64,000 nt of DNA from Diaphorobacter ruginosibacter (GTDB taxonomy: Bacteria; Pseudomonadota; Gammaproteobacteria; Burkholderiales; Burkholderiaceae_C). Under the pieces are notes generated by a model. That model was not told the origin of the DNA, did no database searches, and was given only the letters and a program-made list of their open reading frames with translations. Numbering within the stretch: position 1 is the first letter of the stretch; the number at the start of each line of letters is the position of its first letter. The stretch is from contig NZ_CP060714.1 of assembly GCF_014395975.1 (NCBI RefSeq), forward strand, positions 3,286,001 through 3,350,000. Direction: 5' to 3'. The translations under genes were made by a program, and so were the position numbers. Shown piece after piece: positions 24,362 to 33,252 of this stretch.

Positions 24362-24498
24362 GTGTCTCTTCTCCTGTTTTATGGAATTACGGATGCCATC
24401 ATGCTCAATCAAGCTGTCAAATCGCTGTCCACCGTATGAGGGATAACACGGATACCACCGCAGCAATTCGACCCGCGCCACCTGCTAATGTGCCGCCC
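24362..24498. promoter_or_regulatory. divergent promoter region between tctC and tctD
   Basis: This 137-base spacer must hold the promoters of tctCBA and tctDE and, by analogy with other TctD systems, the response-regulator sites. It is locally AT-rich (24370-24430). No convincing repeat was defined by eye. Confidence 0.45.
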
Positions 24499-25185
24499 AT
24501 GCAATTGCTTCTGGTTGAAGACGACCCCACGATGCGCACGACGCTGCAGCGCTCGCTCGCGCGCCGCGGCTTTCAGGTGACCGCGCTCGGCGATGGCGCG
24601 GCCGCGCTCACGGAACTGTTCGCCAAGCCACACGATGCGGTGGTCCTGGATCTGACGCTGCCCGGGCTCGACGGCCTGCAGGTGCTGCAGCAGGCACGTG
24701 CCCGCGGGCTGCGCACGCCCGTGCTGGTGCTGACCGCGCGCGGCACCGTGGGCGATCGCGTGCGCGGCCTCAACGCAGGCGCCGACGACTATCTGCCCAA
24801 GCCCTTCGATCTGGACGAACTCGAAGCCCGGCTGCGGGCGCTCGTGCGCCGCAGCGCCGATCAGCAGGAAGCCCAGCCCTCGGCGCCCTCGCAAACGACG
24901 CTGGGCGCCTTGCGCCATGACAGGAGCAGCGGCCTCTTCTACCTGCGGGACGAGCCCATGGAAGTCACCCCGCGCGAGCAGGCACTGCTGCGCGCCCTGC
25001 TCGCGCACCCGGGACGCGCCCTCAGCAAGGAGCGCCTGTACGAGGCCGTCTTTCCCGGCCAGCCCGACGTGCAGTACGAGGCCATCGAGGTCGTGGTCTA
25101 CCGGCTGCGCAAGAAGCTGGCCGATACCGGCGTGTCGCTGATGACGCTGCGCGGCCTGGGTTATCTGCTGAAGGCCGATCAGTGA
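24499..25185 (+). CDS. tctD: two-component response regulator TctD
   Basis: This OmpR-type regulator (228 residues) has a receiver domain with the acidic pair in LVEDDP, phospho-acceptor Asp51 (VVLDLTLPG) and the conserved Lys in YLPKPFDL, followed by a winged-helix DNA-binding domain (VTPREQALLRALL ... VVVYRLRKKL). The ATG at 24499 gives the normal MxLLLVEDD start; an in-frame ATG at 24436 would add 21 residues and neither has a strong Shine-Dalgarno. Its stop overlaps the tctE GTG start. It is divergent from tctCBA, which it presumably activates. Confidence 0.92.
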   Translation: MQLLLVEDDPTMRTTLQRSLARRGFQVTALGDGAAALTELFAKPHDAVVLDLTLPGLDGLQVLQQARARGLRTPVLVLTARGTVGDRVRGLNAGADDYLPKPFDLDELEARLRALVRRSADQQEAQPSAPSQTTLGALRHDRSSGLFYLRDEPMEVTPREQALLRALLAHPGRALSKERLYEAVFPGQPDVQYEAIEVVVYRLRKKLADTGVSLMTLRGLGYLLKADQ

Positions 25186-26633
25186 AGGAGCGCAGGCGCC
25201 CGGCGGAGCAGGCCGAACAGGCAAGCTGGCGCGGCTGGTCGCTGCGCCGCCAGTTGCTGGTCGGCATCCTCGTGCCCACGCTGCTGCTGATCTCGTTCAA
25301 TACCTACAGCCTGTACCGCAAGACGCTGGTCGCGCTCAACACCGCCTATGACCGCACGCTGCTCGCTTCCGCCAAGAGCATCAGCGAGGAGCTGGACGTC
25401 ACCGGCTACGACGATCTGGCCGAACTGCGCGCCACCGTGCCCTACTCCGCGCAGGAGGCCTTCGAGGCCGACAACCAGAGCCGCATGTTCTATCGCGTCT
25501 CCAACATGCATGGCGAGCTGATCTCGGGCTTTGCCGAACTGCCCGTGTGGCATGGACAGATACCGCCGCGCCCACCCTATGCGGCGCTGGTCGACTTCTA
25601 TGACGCCGAATTCCGCGGCGAGCCCGTGCGCGTAGCCGTGCTGCTGCAGCCCGTGGCGAGCGCCGAAGGGCGCGGCATGGCCGTCATCCAGGTCGCGGAA
25701 ACGCTCGAGATCCGCCAGGCCGCCGCGCTGCAGATCATGCAGGAGACGATTGCGCGGCAGCTCGTGCTGCTCGGGGTGATCGCGCTCATCGTCGTACTGG
25801 TCGTGCAGCGTGCCACGCGGCCGGTGCGCCAGCTCAGCCATGCAATCCAGGAGCGGGCGGAAGACGATCTGTCCCCCATTGGCTCGGCCTCCGCGCCCCA
25901 GGAACTGCAGCCGCTGGTCGACGCCACCAACGATGTCATGCAGCGGCTGTCGCACCTGCTCGAGCACCAGCAGCGCTTCGTGCGCGATGCCTCGCACCAG
26001 CTTCGCACACCGCTCGCCGTACTCAAGACCCAGGTGCAATCGGCGCTGCGCGACGACCTGCCGCACCGCGAGGCCCTGCAGGAGATCGGCGGAACGGTCG
26101 ACCGTGCGACGCAACTGGCCAACCAGATGCTGGCGCTCGCCAAGGTGGAACAGCTGCGCCAGCAGAGCCAGCCGGGACAGGCGCGCTGGGACGAGATCCT
26201 GCGCGACGTGGCGCTCGACATCTCGCCGCTGATCGCACAGAAGGACCTGGATTTCGGCATCCACACCGTGCCGGTACGGGTGCAGGCCCATGAATGGATG
26301 CTGCGCGAGCTGTGCCGCAACCTGCTGCACAACGCGATCCGCCACACGCCCGAGCATGGCACGCTCAATGTCAGCCTGCAGTTGACGGACGAAGGGCTCG
26401 CGCGCATGACGATCTCGGACACCGGCCCGGGCATCGATGACGAACTGGCCAGCCGCCTGTTCCAGCCTTTTTCGGCCGGAGACGTGCGCACCGGATCAGG
26501 GCTGGGCCTCGCCATCTGCCGGCAGATCGTGCAGGCGCTGGGGGGCAGCATCACCCTCGGGAACCGGCTCGATCACGCGGGGGGATCGAAGGACTGGATG
26601 CAGGGGTGCTGCTGCCCTGCACTGACTGACTGA
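25182..26633 (+). CDS. tctE: sensor histidine kinase TctE, probable 3' frameshift
   Basis: TctE (483 residues as read) has a membrane segment at 24-44, a periplasmic sensor of about 145 residues, a second membrane segment at 192-209, the H-box RDASHQLRTPLAVL (His272), the N-box LLHNAIRHTPEHG and G-boxes DTGPGID and GSGLGLAIC. It starts with GTG in a GTGA overlap with tctD. The last 18 residues (SKDWMQGCCCPALTD) are not those of the family. Adding one base to the G6 run at 26579-26584 gives an ending containing GLDAGVLLP, the usual TctE C-terminus. A sequencing error or a real slippage site is likely; catalytic boxes are upstream and intact. Confidence 0.88.
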   Translation: MKERRRPAEQAEQASWRGWSLRRQLLVGILVPTLLLISFNTYSLYRKTLVALNTAYDRTLLASAKSISEELDVTGYDDLAELRATVPYSAQEAFEADNQSRMFYRVSNMHGELISGFAELPVWHGQIPPRPPYAALVDFYDAEFRGEPVRVAVLLQPVASAEGRGMAVIQVAETLEIRQAAALQIMQETIARQLVLLGVIALIVVLVVQRATRPVRQLSHAIQERAEDDLSPIGSASAPQELQPLVDATNDVMQRLSHLLEHQQRFVRDASHQLRTPLAVLKTQVQSALRDDLPHREALQEIGGTVDRATQLANQMLALAKVEQLRQQSQPGQARWDEILRDVALDISPLIAQKDLDFGIHTVPVRVQAHEWMLRELCRNLLHNAIRHTPEHGTLNVSLQLTDEGLARMTISDTGPGIDDELASRLFQPFSAGDVRTGSGLGLAICRQIVQALGGSITLGNRLDHAGGSKDWMQGCCCPALTD

Positions 26634-26675
26634 GCGAACGGAATGCGCCCACCGCCAGGCTGCGTTGGAGGCACA

Positions 26676-27113
26676 ATGAAGGCGATGAACTCAACACTCG
26701 AATCGATGCGCCTGGACAAATGGCTCTGGTGCGCCCGTTTCTACAAGACCCGCTCGGTGGCCGTGGAGGAAATCGGCAAGGGCCGCGTCACCGTCAACCA
26801 GCAGAACGCCAAGGCCGCACGCGAACTGCGCGTGGGCGACACGGTGTCGCTGCGCCAGGGAGTGGTGGAGCGCATCGTGGTCGTGCAGGCCCTCAGCAAC
26901 ATGCGCGGCCCCGCGCCCGTGGCCCAGCAGCTGTACAAGGAAACCGAGGCCAGCCAGAAGGCCCGCGCCGAAGCGGCCGAACGGCGCCGCCTCGCTCCCG
27001 AACCGGCAGCCACGCTGAGCGAGGGCCGCCCGACGAAGCGCGACCGCCGGCAGATCGATCAGGTGCGCCACGACTGGGACGATCGCTGGAGCGCCTCCAT
27101 CGACGACGAATGA
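26676..27113 (+). CDS. hslR: Hsp15-type S4-domain RNA-binding protein
   Basis: This 145-residue basic protein has an N-terminal S4 domain (MRLDKWLWCARFYKTRSVA ... GRVTVN) and a charged C-terminal tail, matching heat-shock protein 15, which binds 50S subunits carrying stalled nascent chains and helps recycle them. GGAGG stands just before the ATG at 26676; ATGs nine and 30 bases later are alternatives. It is separated from tctE by about 40 bases but is functionally unrelated, and converges with the lysR gene with a ten-base gap. Confidence 0.88.
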   Translation: MKAMNSTLESMRLDKWLWCARFYKTRSVAVEEIGKGRVTVNQQNAKAARELRVGDTVSLRQGVVERIVVVQALSNMRGPAPVAQQLYKETEASQKARAEAAERRRLAPEPAATLSEGRPTKRDRRQIDQVRHDWDDRWSASIDDE

Positions 27114-27123
27114 GCCGATCCGC

Positions 27124-28020
27124 TCAAGCAGCCTGCGCGCCGCCCTGCAACTGTGCAAAGCGCTCCTGCATCCAGCGCGACGTCTCGTCCAGGCTCGTGC
27201 CCTGCAGCCACAGCATGCGCACCACCAGCGGCGGCATCACCATTTCCTCGCAGTGCAGCTCGACCAGCCGGTGGTACGGCCGCACGTAGTTCGCCACGTT
27301 CTCCGGAAGAATCGCCCAGCCGACGCCCGCCGCCACCATGTCGGCAATCATGTAGGAACTGTCGAAGCGCCAGACCTGCGGGCTGATGATGCTCTCGTCC
27401 ATGCCGTCGATCTGCGCCACGATCTGCCGGTGCGCCGCGAGCGCCTTGCAGGTGACGCGCGCATCCGGCACGGCAAGCGGATGGTGCGCGGCCACGTAGA
27501 TTTTCTGCGGCACGGTGGACATGAAGTGCTGCGCGCACTCCGGCAGCGCGGCCCCGCGATCGATCTGGAAGCCAATCTGCGCGCGGCGCTGCATCACGTA
27601 GTTCGCCACCTCCTTCGAGGATCCGCACAGCGTGCTCAGCGCGATGGCGCCATTGCGCTGCGCCAGCTCCGACAGCAACTGGGCTACCGGCAGGCACGGC
27701 AGCGCCTCGTCGATCGCGACGGCCAATTGCGCCGGTTGCCCGCGCGCCAGCACCTGCGCGCGCATCTCCAGCGCCTGCGCCTGCAGCAGAAGCTCGCGCG
27801 CCTCGCCGAGCATCACCTCGCCCGCAGGAGTGATCTGCAAGTTACGGCTGCTGCGCTCGAAAAGCTCCAGCCCGAGATCGGCCTCCAGCAGTCCTATCGA
27901 CATGCTGACCGCCGACTGCGCGCGCCCGAGCGAACGCGCGGCGGCTGTCATGCTTCCGCAATCGGCAACAGCGACAAAGTGACGAAGGCGATCCAGGGTC
28001 CATTCGAAATCCGGCTTCAT
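27124..28020 (-). CDS. LysR-family transcriptional regulator
   Basis: The 298-residue protein has the LysR winged helix-turn-helix in its first 65 residues (LRHFVAVADCGSMTAAARSLGRAQSAVSMSIGLLEADLG) and the periplasmic-binding-like effector domain (PAQLAVAIDEALPCLPVAQLL onwards). It is divergently transcribed from the MFS gene at 28122, and the spacer has two strong dyads, so it probably controls that exporter and itself. The effector is unknown. Confidence 0.9.
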   Translation of the reverse strand: MKPDFEWTLDRLRHFVAVADCGSMTAAARSLGRAQSAVSMSIGLLEADLGLELFERSSRNLQITPAGEVMLGEARELLLQAQALEMRAQVLARGQPAQLAVAIDEALPCLPVAQLLSELAQRNGAIALSTLCGSSKEVANYVMQRRAQIGFQIDRGAALPECAQHFMSTVPQKIYVAAHHPLAVPDARVTCKALAAHRQIVAQIDGMDESIISPQVWRFDSSYMIADMVAAGVGWAILPENVANYVRPYHRLVELHCEEMVMPPLVVRMLWLQGTSLDETSRWMQERFAQLQGGAQAA

Positions 28021-28033
28021 TCATCAATTTTAC

Positions 28034-28073
28034 TGATTAAATCAAACTTTATTCAATCATTTAATTGATTGAA
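28034..28073. promoter_or_regulatory. two dyad operators between lysR and the MFS gene
   Basis: TGATT-A-AATCA (28034-28044) and the 22-bp TTCAATCA-TTTAAT-TGATTGAA (28052-28073, perfect 8-bp arms) share the half-site TGATT. The second contains a T-N11-A LysR-type box. The region is very AT-rich, fitting overlapping divergent promoters. The assigned regulator is inferred from position. Confidence 0.65.
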
Positions 28074-28121
28074 AATAGGATCGACATCTTTTTTTCAGTT
28101 CTTTCCGAGTCAGAGATCCCC

Positions 28122-29693
28122 ATGCAAACGCGCACCAACGCCCATTGCACCCCATCCTCCCCGTCCGCCACCGGCGCTTCACCGCCGGCCGCGCTGCACG
28201 CCCGACGCTGGCTCATCCTTGCCATCGTCTCCGTGGCGCTGCTCCTGATCGTGATCGACGTGACGGTGCTCTACACCGCGTTGCCTCGGCTCACCCATGA
28301 ACTGGCGGCATCCGCGTCAGCCAAGCTCTGGATCATGAATGCCTACGCGCTGGCCGTTTCCGGGCTGCTGCTGGGCATGGGCACGCTTGGCGACCGGCTG
28401 GGCCACAAGCGGCTGTTCGTTGCCGGACTGGCGGTATTCGGATTGGCCTCGCTGGCGGCGGCGTTCTCTCCCACCGCAGGCTGGCTGATCGCCGCGCGCG
28501 CCTTTCTCGGCCTGGGCGCGGCCATGATGATGCCGGCAACGCTCTCGCTGATCCGGCTGACGTTCACGAACGAGCAGGAGCGCGCCTTCGCCATCGGCGT
28601 GTGGGCCTCGGTCGCCTCGGGCGGCATGGCCTTCGGGCCGGTGGTGGGCGGCGCCCTGCTCGAGCACTTCTGGTGGGGGTCGGTGTTCCTGATCAATGTC
28701 CCCATCGTGCTGATCGCGCTGCCGCTGGCCGTGTACTTCATTCCGCGCGGCGGCCCGACGTCCGACCGACCATGGGATCCGGTGGCCTCGCTGCAGGCCC
28801 TGGTGGCGCTCGTGGGCATCACCTACGCCGTCAAGGAGTCCGGCAAGCAGGCTCCCGACTGGCTGGCTGCGCTCGCGGCGCTCGTCATCGGCTCGCTGTT
28901 CGCGTGGCGCTTTGTGCGCAGGCAACTCGACAGCGCCGACCCGCTGCTCGACCTCTCGCTGTTCCGCCATCGCGCGTTCAGTGCCGCCGTGGCAGGCGCC
29001 ATGGTGACCGCCGCGGCGCTGATCGGCATGGAGCTCATGTTCAGCCAGCGCCTGCAGCTCGTGCTCGGACAGTCGCCCCTGCAGACCGGCTGGGCGATCC
29101 TGCCGCTGCCACTGGCCGCCTTCGTGGCAGGCCCCCTCGCGGGGCACTGGCTCTCGCGCATCGGCCACCAGCGCATGCTGCCCGGCGGCCTCCTGGTCGC
29201 AGGTATCGGCATGGCGGCATTCGTGCTCACCCACTCGGCGCAACAGCCGTTGTGGCAGGTCGGCAGCCTGGTGCTGATGGGGCTCGGCATGGGTGCGGCA
29301 ATCACCACGGCATCGAGCACCATCATGCTGAGCGCGCCAGAGGACCGCGCCGGCATGGCCGCCTCGGTCGAGGAGGTTTCCTACGAACTCGGCGGTGCGC
29401 TGGGTATCACGCTCTCCGGCGGGCTGCTGTCGGCCGTCTACACGCATGCGATGCCGCCCCTTGCCGAGCTCTCCACGCCCGGCGCGGCTCCGCTGCCTTC
29501 CACCGTGCGCGACAGCCTCGACGAAGCATTGATGCTCGCCGAATCCCTGGGCAGCGAAACAGGCATCCGCCGCCTGACCGACGCCGCCTTCTCCGCATTC
29601 GGGCAGGCATTCGACGTGGTGCTGGCCGTCAACACCGCACTGCTTTGCATGGTTGCCGTGCTGGCATGGTGGAGCCTGAAGTCGAGGCGATGA
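28122..29693 (+). CDS. MFS drug exporter, DHA2 (14-helix) family
   Basis: This 523-residue permease has about 14 hydrophobic segments. Family motifs include the DHA2 motif in the first helix (VIDVTVLYTALP), the loop motif GTLGDRLGHKRLFVAG between helices 2 and 3 and a motif-C-like GGMAFGPVVGGALL in helix 5. It resembles SmvA/methyl-viologen and quaternary-ammonium exporters. An in-frame ATG at 28065 lies within the dyad operator and is rejected. No periplasmic adaptor or outer-membrane gene accompanies it, so it is probably a single-component pump. Confidence 0.87.
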   Translation: MQTRTNAHCTPSSPSATGASPPAALHARRWLILAIVSVALLLIVIDVTVLYTALPRLTHELAASASAKLWIMNAYALAVSGLLLGMGTLGDRLGHKRLFVAGLAVFGLASLAAAFSPTAGWLIAARAFLGLGAAMMMPATLSLIRLTFTNEQERAFAIGVWASVASGGMAFGPVVGGALLEHFWWGSVFLINVPIVLIALPLAVYFIPRGGPTSDRPWDPVASLQALVALVGITYAVKESGKQAPDWLAALAALVIGSLFAWRFVRRQLDSADPLLDLSLFRHRAFSAAVAGAMVTAAALIGMELMFSQRLQLVLGQSPLQTGWAILPLPLAAFVAGPLAGHWLSRIGHQRMLPGGLLVAGIGMAAFVLTHSAQQPLWQVGSLVLMGLGMGAAITTASSTIMLSAPEDRAGMAASVEEVSYELGGALGITLSGGLLSAVYTHAMPPLAELSTPGAAPLPSTVRDSLDEALMLAESLGSETGIRRLTDAAFSAFGQAFDVVLAVNTALLCMVAVLAWWSLKSRR

Positions 29694-29775
29694 CCCCACT
29701 GCCAAGCGACATGTCGTTTGCCGTAGACTCCGTGCCACCGCGCACCCCACGACGCCCCTTCCACAGAGACCGCCC

Positions 29776-30249
29776 ATGCTGTTCATCATTCTCAAGCTCG
29801 TCCACCTGATCTCCATCGTCATCTGGGTGGGCGGCATGTTCTTTGCCCATTTCTTCCTGCGCCCTGCAGCGCAGGAACTGGAGGCACCCGTGCGTGTCAA
29901 GCTGATGCGCGACGTGCTGGGCCGGTTCTTCTCGACCGTCCTCGTACTGATCCTGCTGATTCTCCTGAGCGGCATCGGCCTGATCGGATCGGTGCACGGC
30001 ATGGCCGCCAAGGTGGGCGCCCAGTTCTCGATGCCCCTGTCCTGGATCGTCATGACCGTCCTGGGCGTGATCATGATGGCCGTGTTCGGGCACATCCGCT
30101 TCGCGCTGTACAAGCGGCTCAACGCGGCAGTCGAGGCCAGGGACTGGCCCGCAGGTGGTGCCGCGCTCGCCTCCATCCGCAAGCTGGTGGCCCTGAACCT
30201 GGCCCTGGGGCTGGTGATCATCGCGGCCATGCGCTTCCCGCTGGGCTGA
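29776..30249 (+). CDS. small CopD-like integral membrane protein
   Basis: The 157-residue protein has four hydrophobic segments (about 3-25, 53-75, 84-107 and 135-155). The first holds HLISIVIWVGGMFFAHFFL, with the conserved HL...IWVGGM pattern of CopD-domain membrane proteins (histidines 10 and 25). A ferric/copper-related or heme-binding role is plausible but unproved. It follows the MFS gene after 82 bases and ends just before a strong terminator. Confidence 0.7.
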   Translation: MLFIILKLVHLISIVIWVGGMFFAHFFLRPAAQELEAPVRVKLMRDVLGRFFSTVLVLILLILLSGIGLIGSVHGMAAKVGAQFSMPLSWIVMTVLGVIMMAVFGHIRFALYKRLNAAVEARDWPAGGAALASIRKLVALNLALGLVIIAAMRFPLG

Positions 30250-30285
30250 TCTTTCCCATCACCCCCTTATCCCTCTTCCCCTCAA

Positions 30286-30312
30286 GGCTGGCGTGAGAAT
30301 GCCAGCTTTTTT
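30286..30312 (+). terminator. rho-independent terminator after the CopD-like gene
   Basis: GCTGGC and GCCAGC form a six-base-pair stem (extended by AAG/CTT) with loop GTGAGAAT, followed by six T. Confidence 0.85.
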
Positions 30313-30327
30313 GTTGGCTGCGTCTCG

Positions 30328-30795
30328 TTGAGGGTAGAGGCCGGGAGTGCCCCCGGCGGGGCAGTAACTTTTTGCGCGCGCAAAAAGTCACCAAAAAGGC
30401 GTCTTAATACCCACGGCAAAACTCTCTTCGTTCCTTCGTCACTCCGTTCAAACAGCCGCCGTGAGTCAGTTGAAGGGGAGGAGCATTCGGCACGTCGCTG
30501 CGCTCGTGCTGGGGCATCTCGCGACTTCGCGAGATGTGTCGCGCCCCAATTCATCCTCGCCGTTCAAAGTGGGCGCAGTCAGCTCGCCCGAAGTCGGGCG
30601 AGCCCAGGCACGAGCGCAGCGATGTGCCGTACGTAGCTCTTCCAGACTGACTCGCGGTGGCTGTCTGAACGGAGCGCGTAGCGCGAAGTGAGTTTTACCG
30701 CGTGCCCCCGCATTCAAAGCGCATTTTTGGTGACTTTTTGGGCAAGACCAAAAAGTTACTGCCCCGCCGGGGGCACTCCCGGCCTCCACCCTCAA
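30328..30795. repeat. 468-bp nested inverted repeat element, non-coding
   Basis: The outer arms (30328-30515 and 30602-30795) are imperfect reverse complements of about 190 bp, beginning TTGAGGGT and ending ACCCTCAA. Matching inner blocks include the sequence CCGGGAGTGCCCCCGGCGGG with GCAGTAACTTTTT, and the CGCTGCGCTCGTG block on the left with its mirror on the right. Two perfect hairpins fill the centre: ATCTCGCGACTTCGCGAGAT (30516-30535) and a 22-bp stem-loop of GCTCGCCCGA/TCGGGCGAGC (30582-30603). Similar intergenic elements are, to my recollection, widespread in Comamonadaceae and give rise to false hypothetical proteins. It fills the space between a terminator and the marR promoter. Confidence 0.85.
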
Positions 30796-30958
30796 ACATA
30801 GAAAGCAGAAGCTGAACCAGCACCCCACCCATTTACTTAGGCTCCTCAATAACCACGAACTCATTAGTGTCGTCCGAGCAGAGAAAAGACGACATGGGTC
30901 AAAGTGCAATAATTGCCATCGATATATTTGACATGACAACTATTGTCAAGACAAAGTT
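30796..30958 (+). promoter_or_regulatory. marR promoter region with a perfect 15-bp operator dyad
   Basis: TGACAA-CTA-TTGTCA (30934-30948) is a perfect palindrome ending ten bases before the marR ATG, and an overlapping TTGACA/TGTCAA pair (30928-30949) widens it. The sequence from 30905 is AT-rich. A MarR-family dimer bound here would block its own operon; no clear -10 was assigned. Confidence 0.65.
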
Positions 30959-31495
30959 ATGACAACCGATGGCCGCCAGATCGTGAATGCCGGGGACGAG
31001 AGCACGTTCTTCTACCAACCCGGCAGCTACACCCCGACTGAAAGTGCCGGCTTTCTGATGCGGCGTGTGCTGAGTTCGATCCTGCAACAGGCCGACGCCC
31101 AACTGGCCGATCACGGCCTGACCTATGTGCAATGGCTACCGCTCTACAAGCTGCTGCTGTGCGCCGAGACCACCAATGCCCTGCTTGCCAAGGATCTGGG
31201 CATGGATCCCGCTTCGGTCACGCGGGCGCTGGACCGCATCGAGGCCAAGGGGCTGCTGCGCCGCGAGCGCTCCACCTCCGATCGACGCGTCGTGCATCTT
31301 GCACTGACCGACGAAGGCCGTCGCATCGCGGCCGAGGTTCCGCAAGTGCTGTCGCGCGTGCTCAACAAGCATCTCGATGGCTTCTCCCACGATGAATGCA
31401 GGCTCATGCTCGACATGCTCAAGCGCATGCTGCGCAACGGCGACGCCATGCGCTGCAACTACGCTGGCGAGCATCCCGCCCATGGGCCGGGTTGA
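30959..31495 (+). CDS. MarR-family regulator of the efflux operon
   Basis: The 178-residue protein has the MarR winged helix (LYKLLLCAETTNALLAKDLGMDPASVTRALDRIEAKGLLRRERSTSDRR), with the beta-wing DRRVVHLALTDEG. It is longer at the N-terminus than MarR itself. The gene heads the nodT-emrA-emrB cluster on the same strand, the arrangement seen with EmrR/MprA, so it is probably an inducer-released repressor of the pump. The ATG directly follows the operator dyad and lacks a strong Shine-Dalgarno, so initiation may be weak. Confidence 0.9.
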   Translation: MTTDGRQIVNAGDESTFFYQPGSYTPTESAGFLMRRVLSSILQQADAQLADHGLTYVQWLPLYKLLLCAETTNALLAKDLGMDPASVTRALDRIEAKGLLRRERSTSDRRVVHLALTDEGRRIAAEVPQVLSRVLNKHLDGFSHDECRLMLDMLKRMLRNGDAMRCNYAGEHPAHGPG

Positions 31496-31598
31496 ATGAA
31501 CCGGGACACGGCGCCAGCCCGCGTTTGCCGCTTCAGTTCCGTCTTTCGCTTTTTAGTCTCCAGTTTCACTTTCACGTCTCACCAAGCAGGCACACACC

Positions 31599-33089
31599 AT
31601 GCCCTTCAAGCCCATCCGCACATCACCCCGTGCACTGTTGTCTCCTCTGGCCTCCATCACCGCGCTCGCCGCGGCGCTGGCGCTGGCTGGCTGCGCATCG
31701 CAGGGTCCCGATCACCCGGCATACAAGGAACTCGGCGCGGCCGACGTCGGCCTGGCCACGCTCACCACGTCGGCCGATCCCTCCAGTGCCGAAGCCATCG
31801 CGGCCCCCGACTGGTGGAAGCAGCTCGGCGACGCCCGGCTCGACGCCCTGATCGACAAGGCGCTTGAGGGCAGTCCGAGCCTCGCCGCCAGCCACGCGCG
31901 CTTCGACAAGGCCGCCGCGCTGGCCACCGCCAGCAGCACGGCCACCGATGTCCACGGCACGGTGAGCGCCAGCGCCACGCGCCAGCACTACACGGAAAAC
32001 GGGATGATCCCCGCGCCTATCGCAGGCAACATCTACAACAGTGCCGATCTTCAGGCCGGGCTGTCGTGGACGCCCGACTTCTTCGGCCGCTACGGTGCGC
32101 AGTTGCAGGCCGCCCTGGGCCAGGCCCGGGCCGCCAAGGCGGACAGCGCGGCCGCCGCCAACCAGCTGGCCGAGAAAGTGGCCCGCAGCTATGTCACGCT
32201 GGCGCGCCTGCTGGCCCAGCGCGAGGTGGCCGAGCGCACGCTGCAGCAGCGCCAGTCGCTTCTGGAGCTGAGCCAGCAGCGCACGCGCCAGGGCCTGGAC
32301 AGCCAGGTCGAGCTCACACAGGCCGAAGCGGGCCTGCCCGACGCCGGCACGCAGATCGAGATGCTTGACGAGCAGATCACCCTGGCGCGGCGCACCATCG
32401 CCGTGCTGTGCGCCGAGGCGCCGGATGCAGAGGCCGCGCTCACGCCCGAGCTCAACACGTTGCAGGTGCAGAAGATCCCGACGGTACTGGGTGCCGACCT
32501 GCTGGGCCGCCGCCCCGACGTGGTGGCCGCGCGCTGGCGCGTGGAAGCCGCAACGCAGGGCATCGCGAGCGCACGCGCCGACTTCTACCCGGACATCAAT
32601 CTCACCGCCTTCATCGGGCTCAACGCGCTGGGCCTGGACAACCTGCTCAAGGGCAGCTCGCGCCAGTTCGGCATGACCCCTGCCCTGCGCCTGCCCATCT
32701 TCGAGGGCGAGCGCCTGCGCGCGCAACTGCGGGGCAAGCAGGCCGACCTGGATACCGCCATCGCGCAATACAACGGCGTGGTGCTCGATGCGGTGAAGTC
32801 GGCGGGCGATGCAATCGCATCCGTGCAATCGCTCGAACGCCAGAACCGTCTGCAGACCGAATCGCTGTCCAAGGCCGAACGAGCCTACGACTTCGCGGTG
32901 CAGCGCTACAAGGCGGGGCTCGCCAACCAGATCGTCGTGCTGAACACCGAAGGCCAGGTCATCACCCAGCGCAAGCTGGCCGTGGAACTGCGCGCCCGCG
33001 AACTCGACACCCGCATTGCGTTGATGTCGGCGCTGGGCGGTGGCTGGCTGGACGACACCGGTACGGTGCAGGTCAGCAGCAACCATTGA
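31599..33089 (+). CDS. NodT-family outer-membrane efflux lipoprotein
   Basis: This 496-residue protein is the TolC-like outer-membrane channel of the pump. It has a lipoprotein signal with lipobox LAGC (Cys32), the conserved DWWKQLGDARLDALIDKAL after it, and two repeated helical hairpin halves ending in the LLGRRPDVVAARWRVEAAT block and the motif FPDINL-like FYPDINLTAFIGL. About 104 bases separate it from marR. The family is clear; the drug spectrum is not visible. Confidence 0.92.
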   Translation: MPFKPIRTSPRALLSPLASITALAAALALAGCASQGPDHPAYKELGAADVGLATLTTSADPSSAEAIAAPDWWKQLGDARLDALIDKALEGSPSLAASHARFDKAAALATASSTATDVHGTVSASATRQHYTENGMIPAPIAGNIYNSADLQAGLSWTPDFFGRYGAQLQAALGQARAAKADSAAAANQLAEKVARSYVTLARLLAQREVAERTLQQRQSLLELSQQRTRQGLDSQVELTQAEAGLPDAGTQIEMLDEQITLARRTIAVLCAEAPDAEAALTPELNTLQVQKIPTVLGADLLGRRPDVVAARWRVEAATQGIASARADFYPDINLTAFIGLNALGLDNLLKGSSRQFGMTPALRLPIFEGERLRAQLRGKQADLDTAIAQYNGVVLDAVKSAGDAIASVQSLERQNRLQTESLSKAERAYDFAVQRYKAGLANQIVVLNTEGQVITQRKLAVELRARELDTRIALMSALGGGWLDDTGTVQVSSNH

Positions 33090-33252
33090 TGTATGCAGCA
33101 ACCCCTTGAGCCGGCACGGACCCACCCAGCCACCCTTCCCAAGAACTGAACACACCACCCCGGGCTGCACGGACACGCCAGCAACACACCTGCTGCCAGC
33201 CAGCCGCCCCCGGTCGCAAAACCACTTTCACGAATAACAGAGCGCCGAAATC

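Noticed and set aside
30466..30939. Open frames of 90-157 codons inside the inverted repeat
   Set aside because: Both arms encode mirror-image peptides (for example GSAPGGAVTF), as expected from a palindromic non-coding element; no ribosome site.
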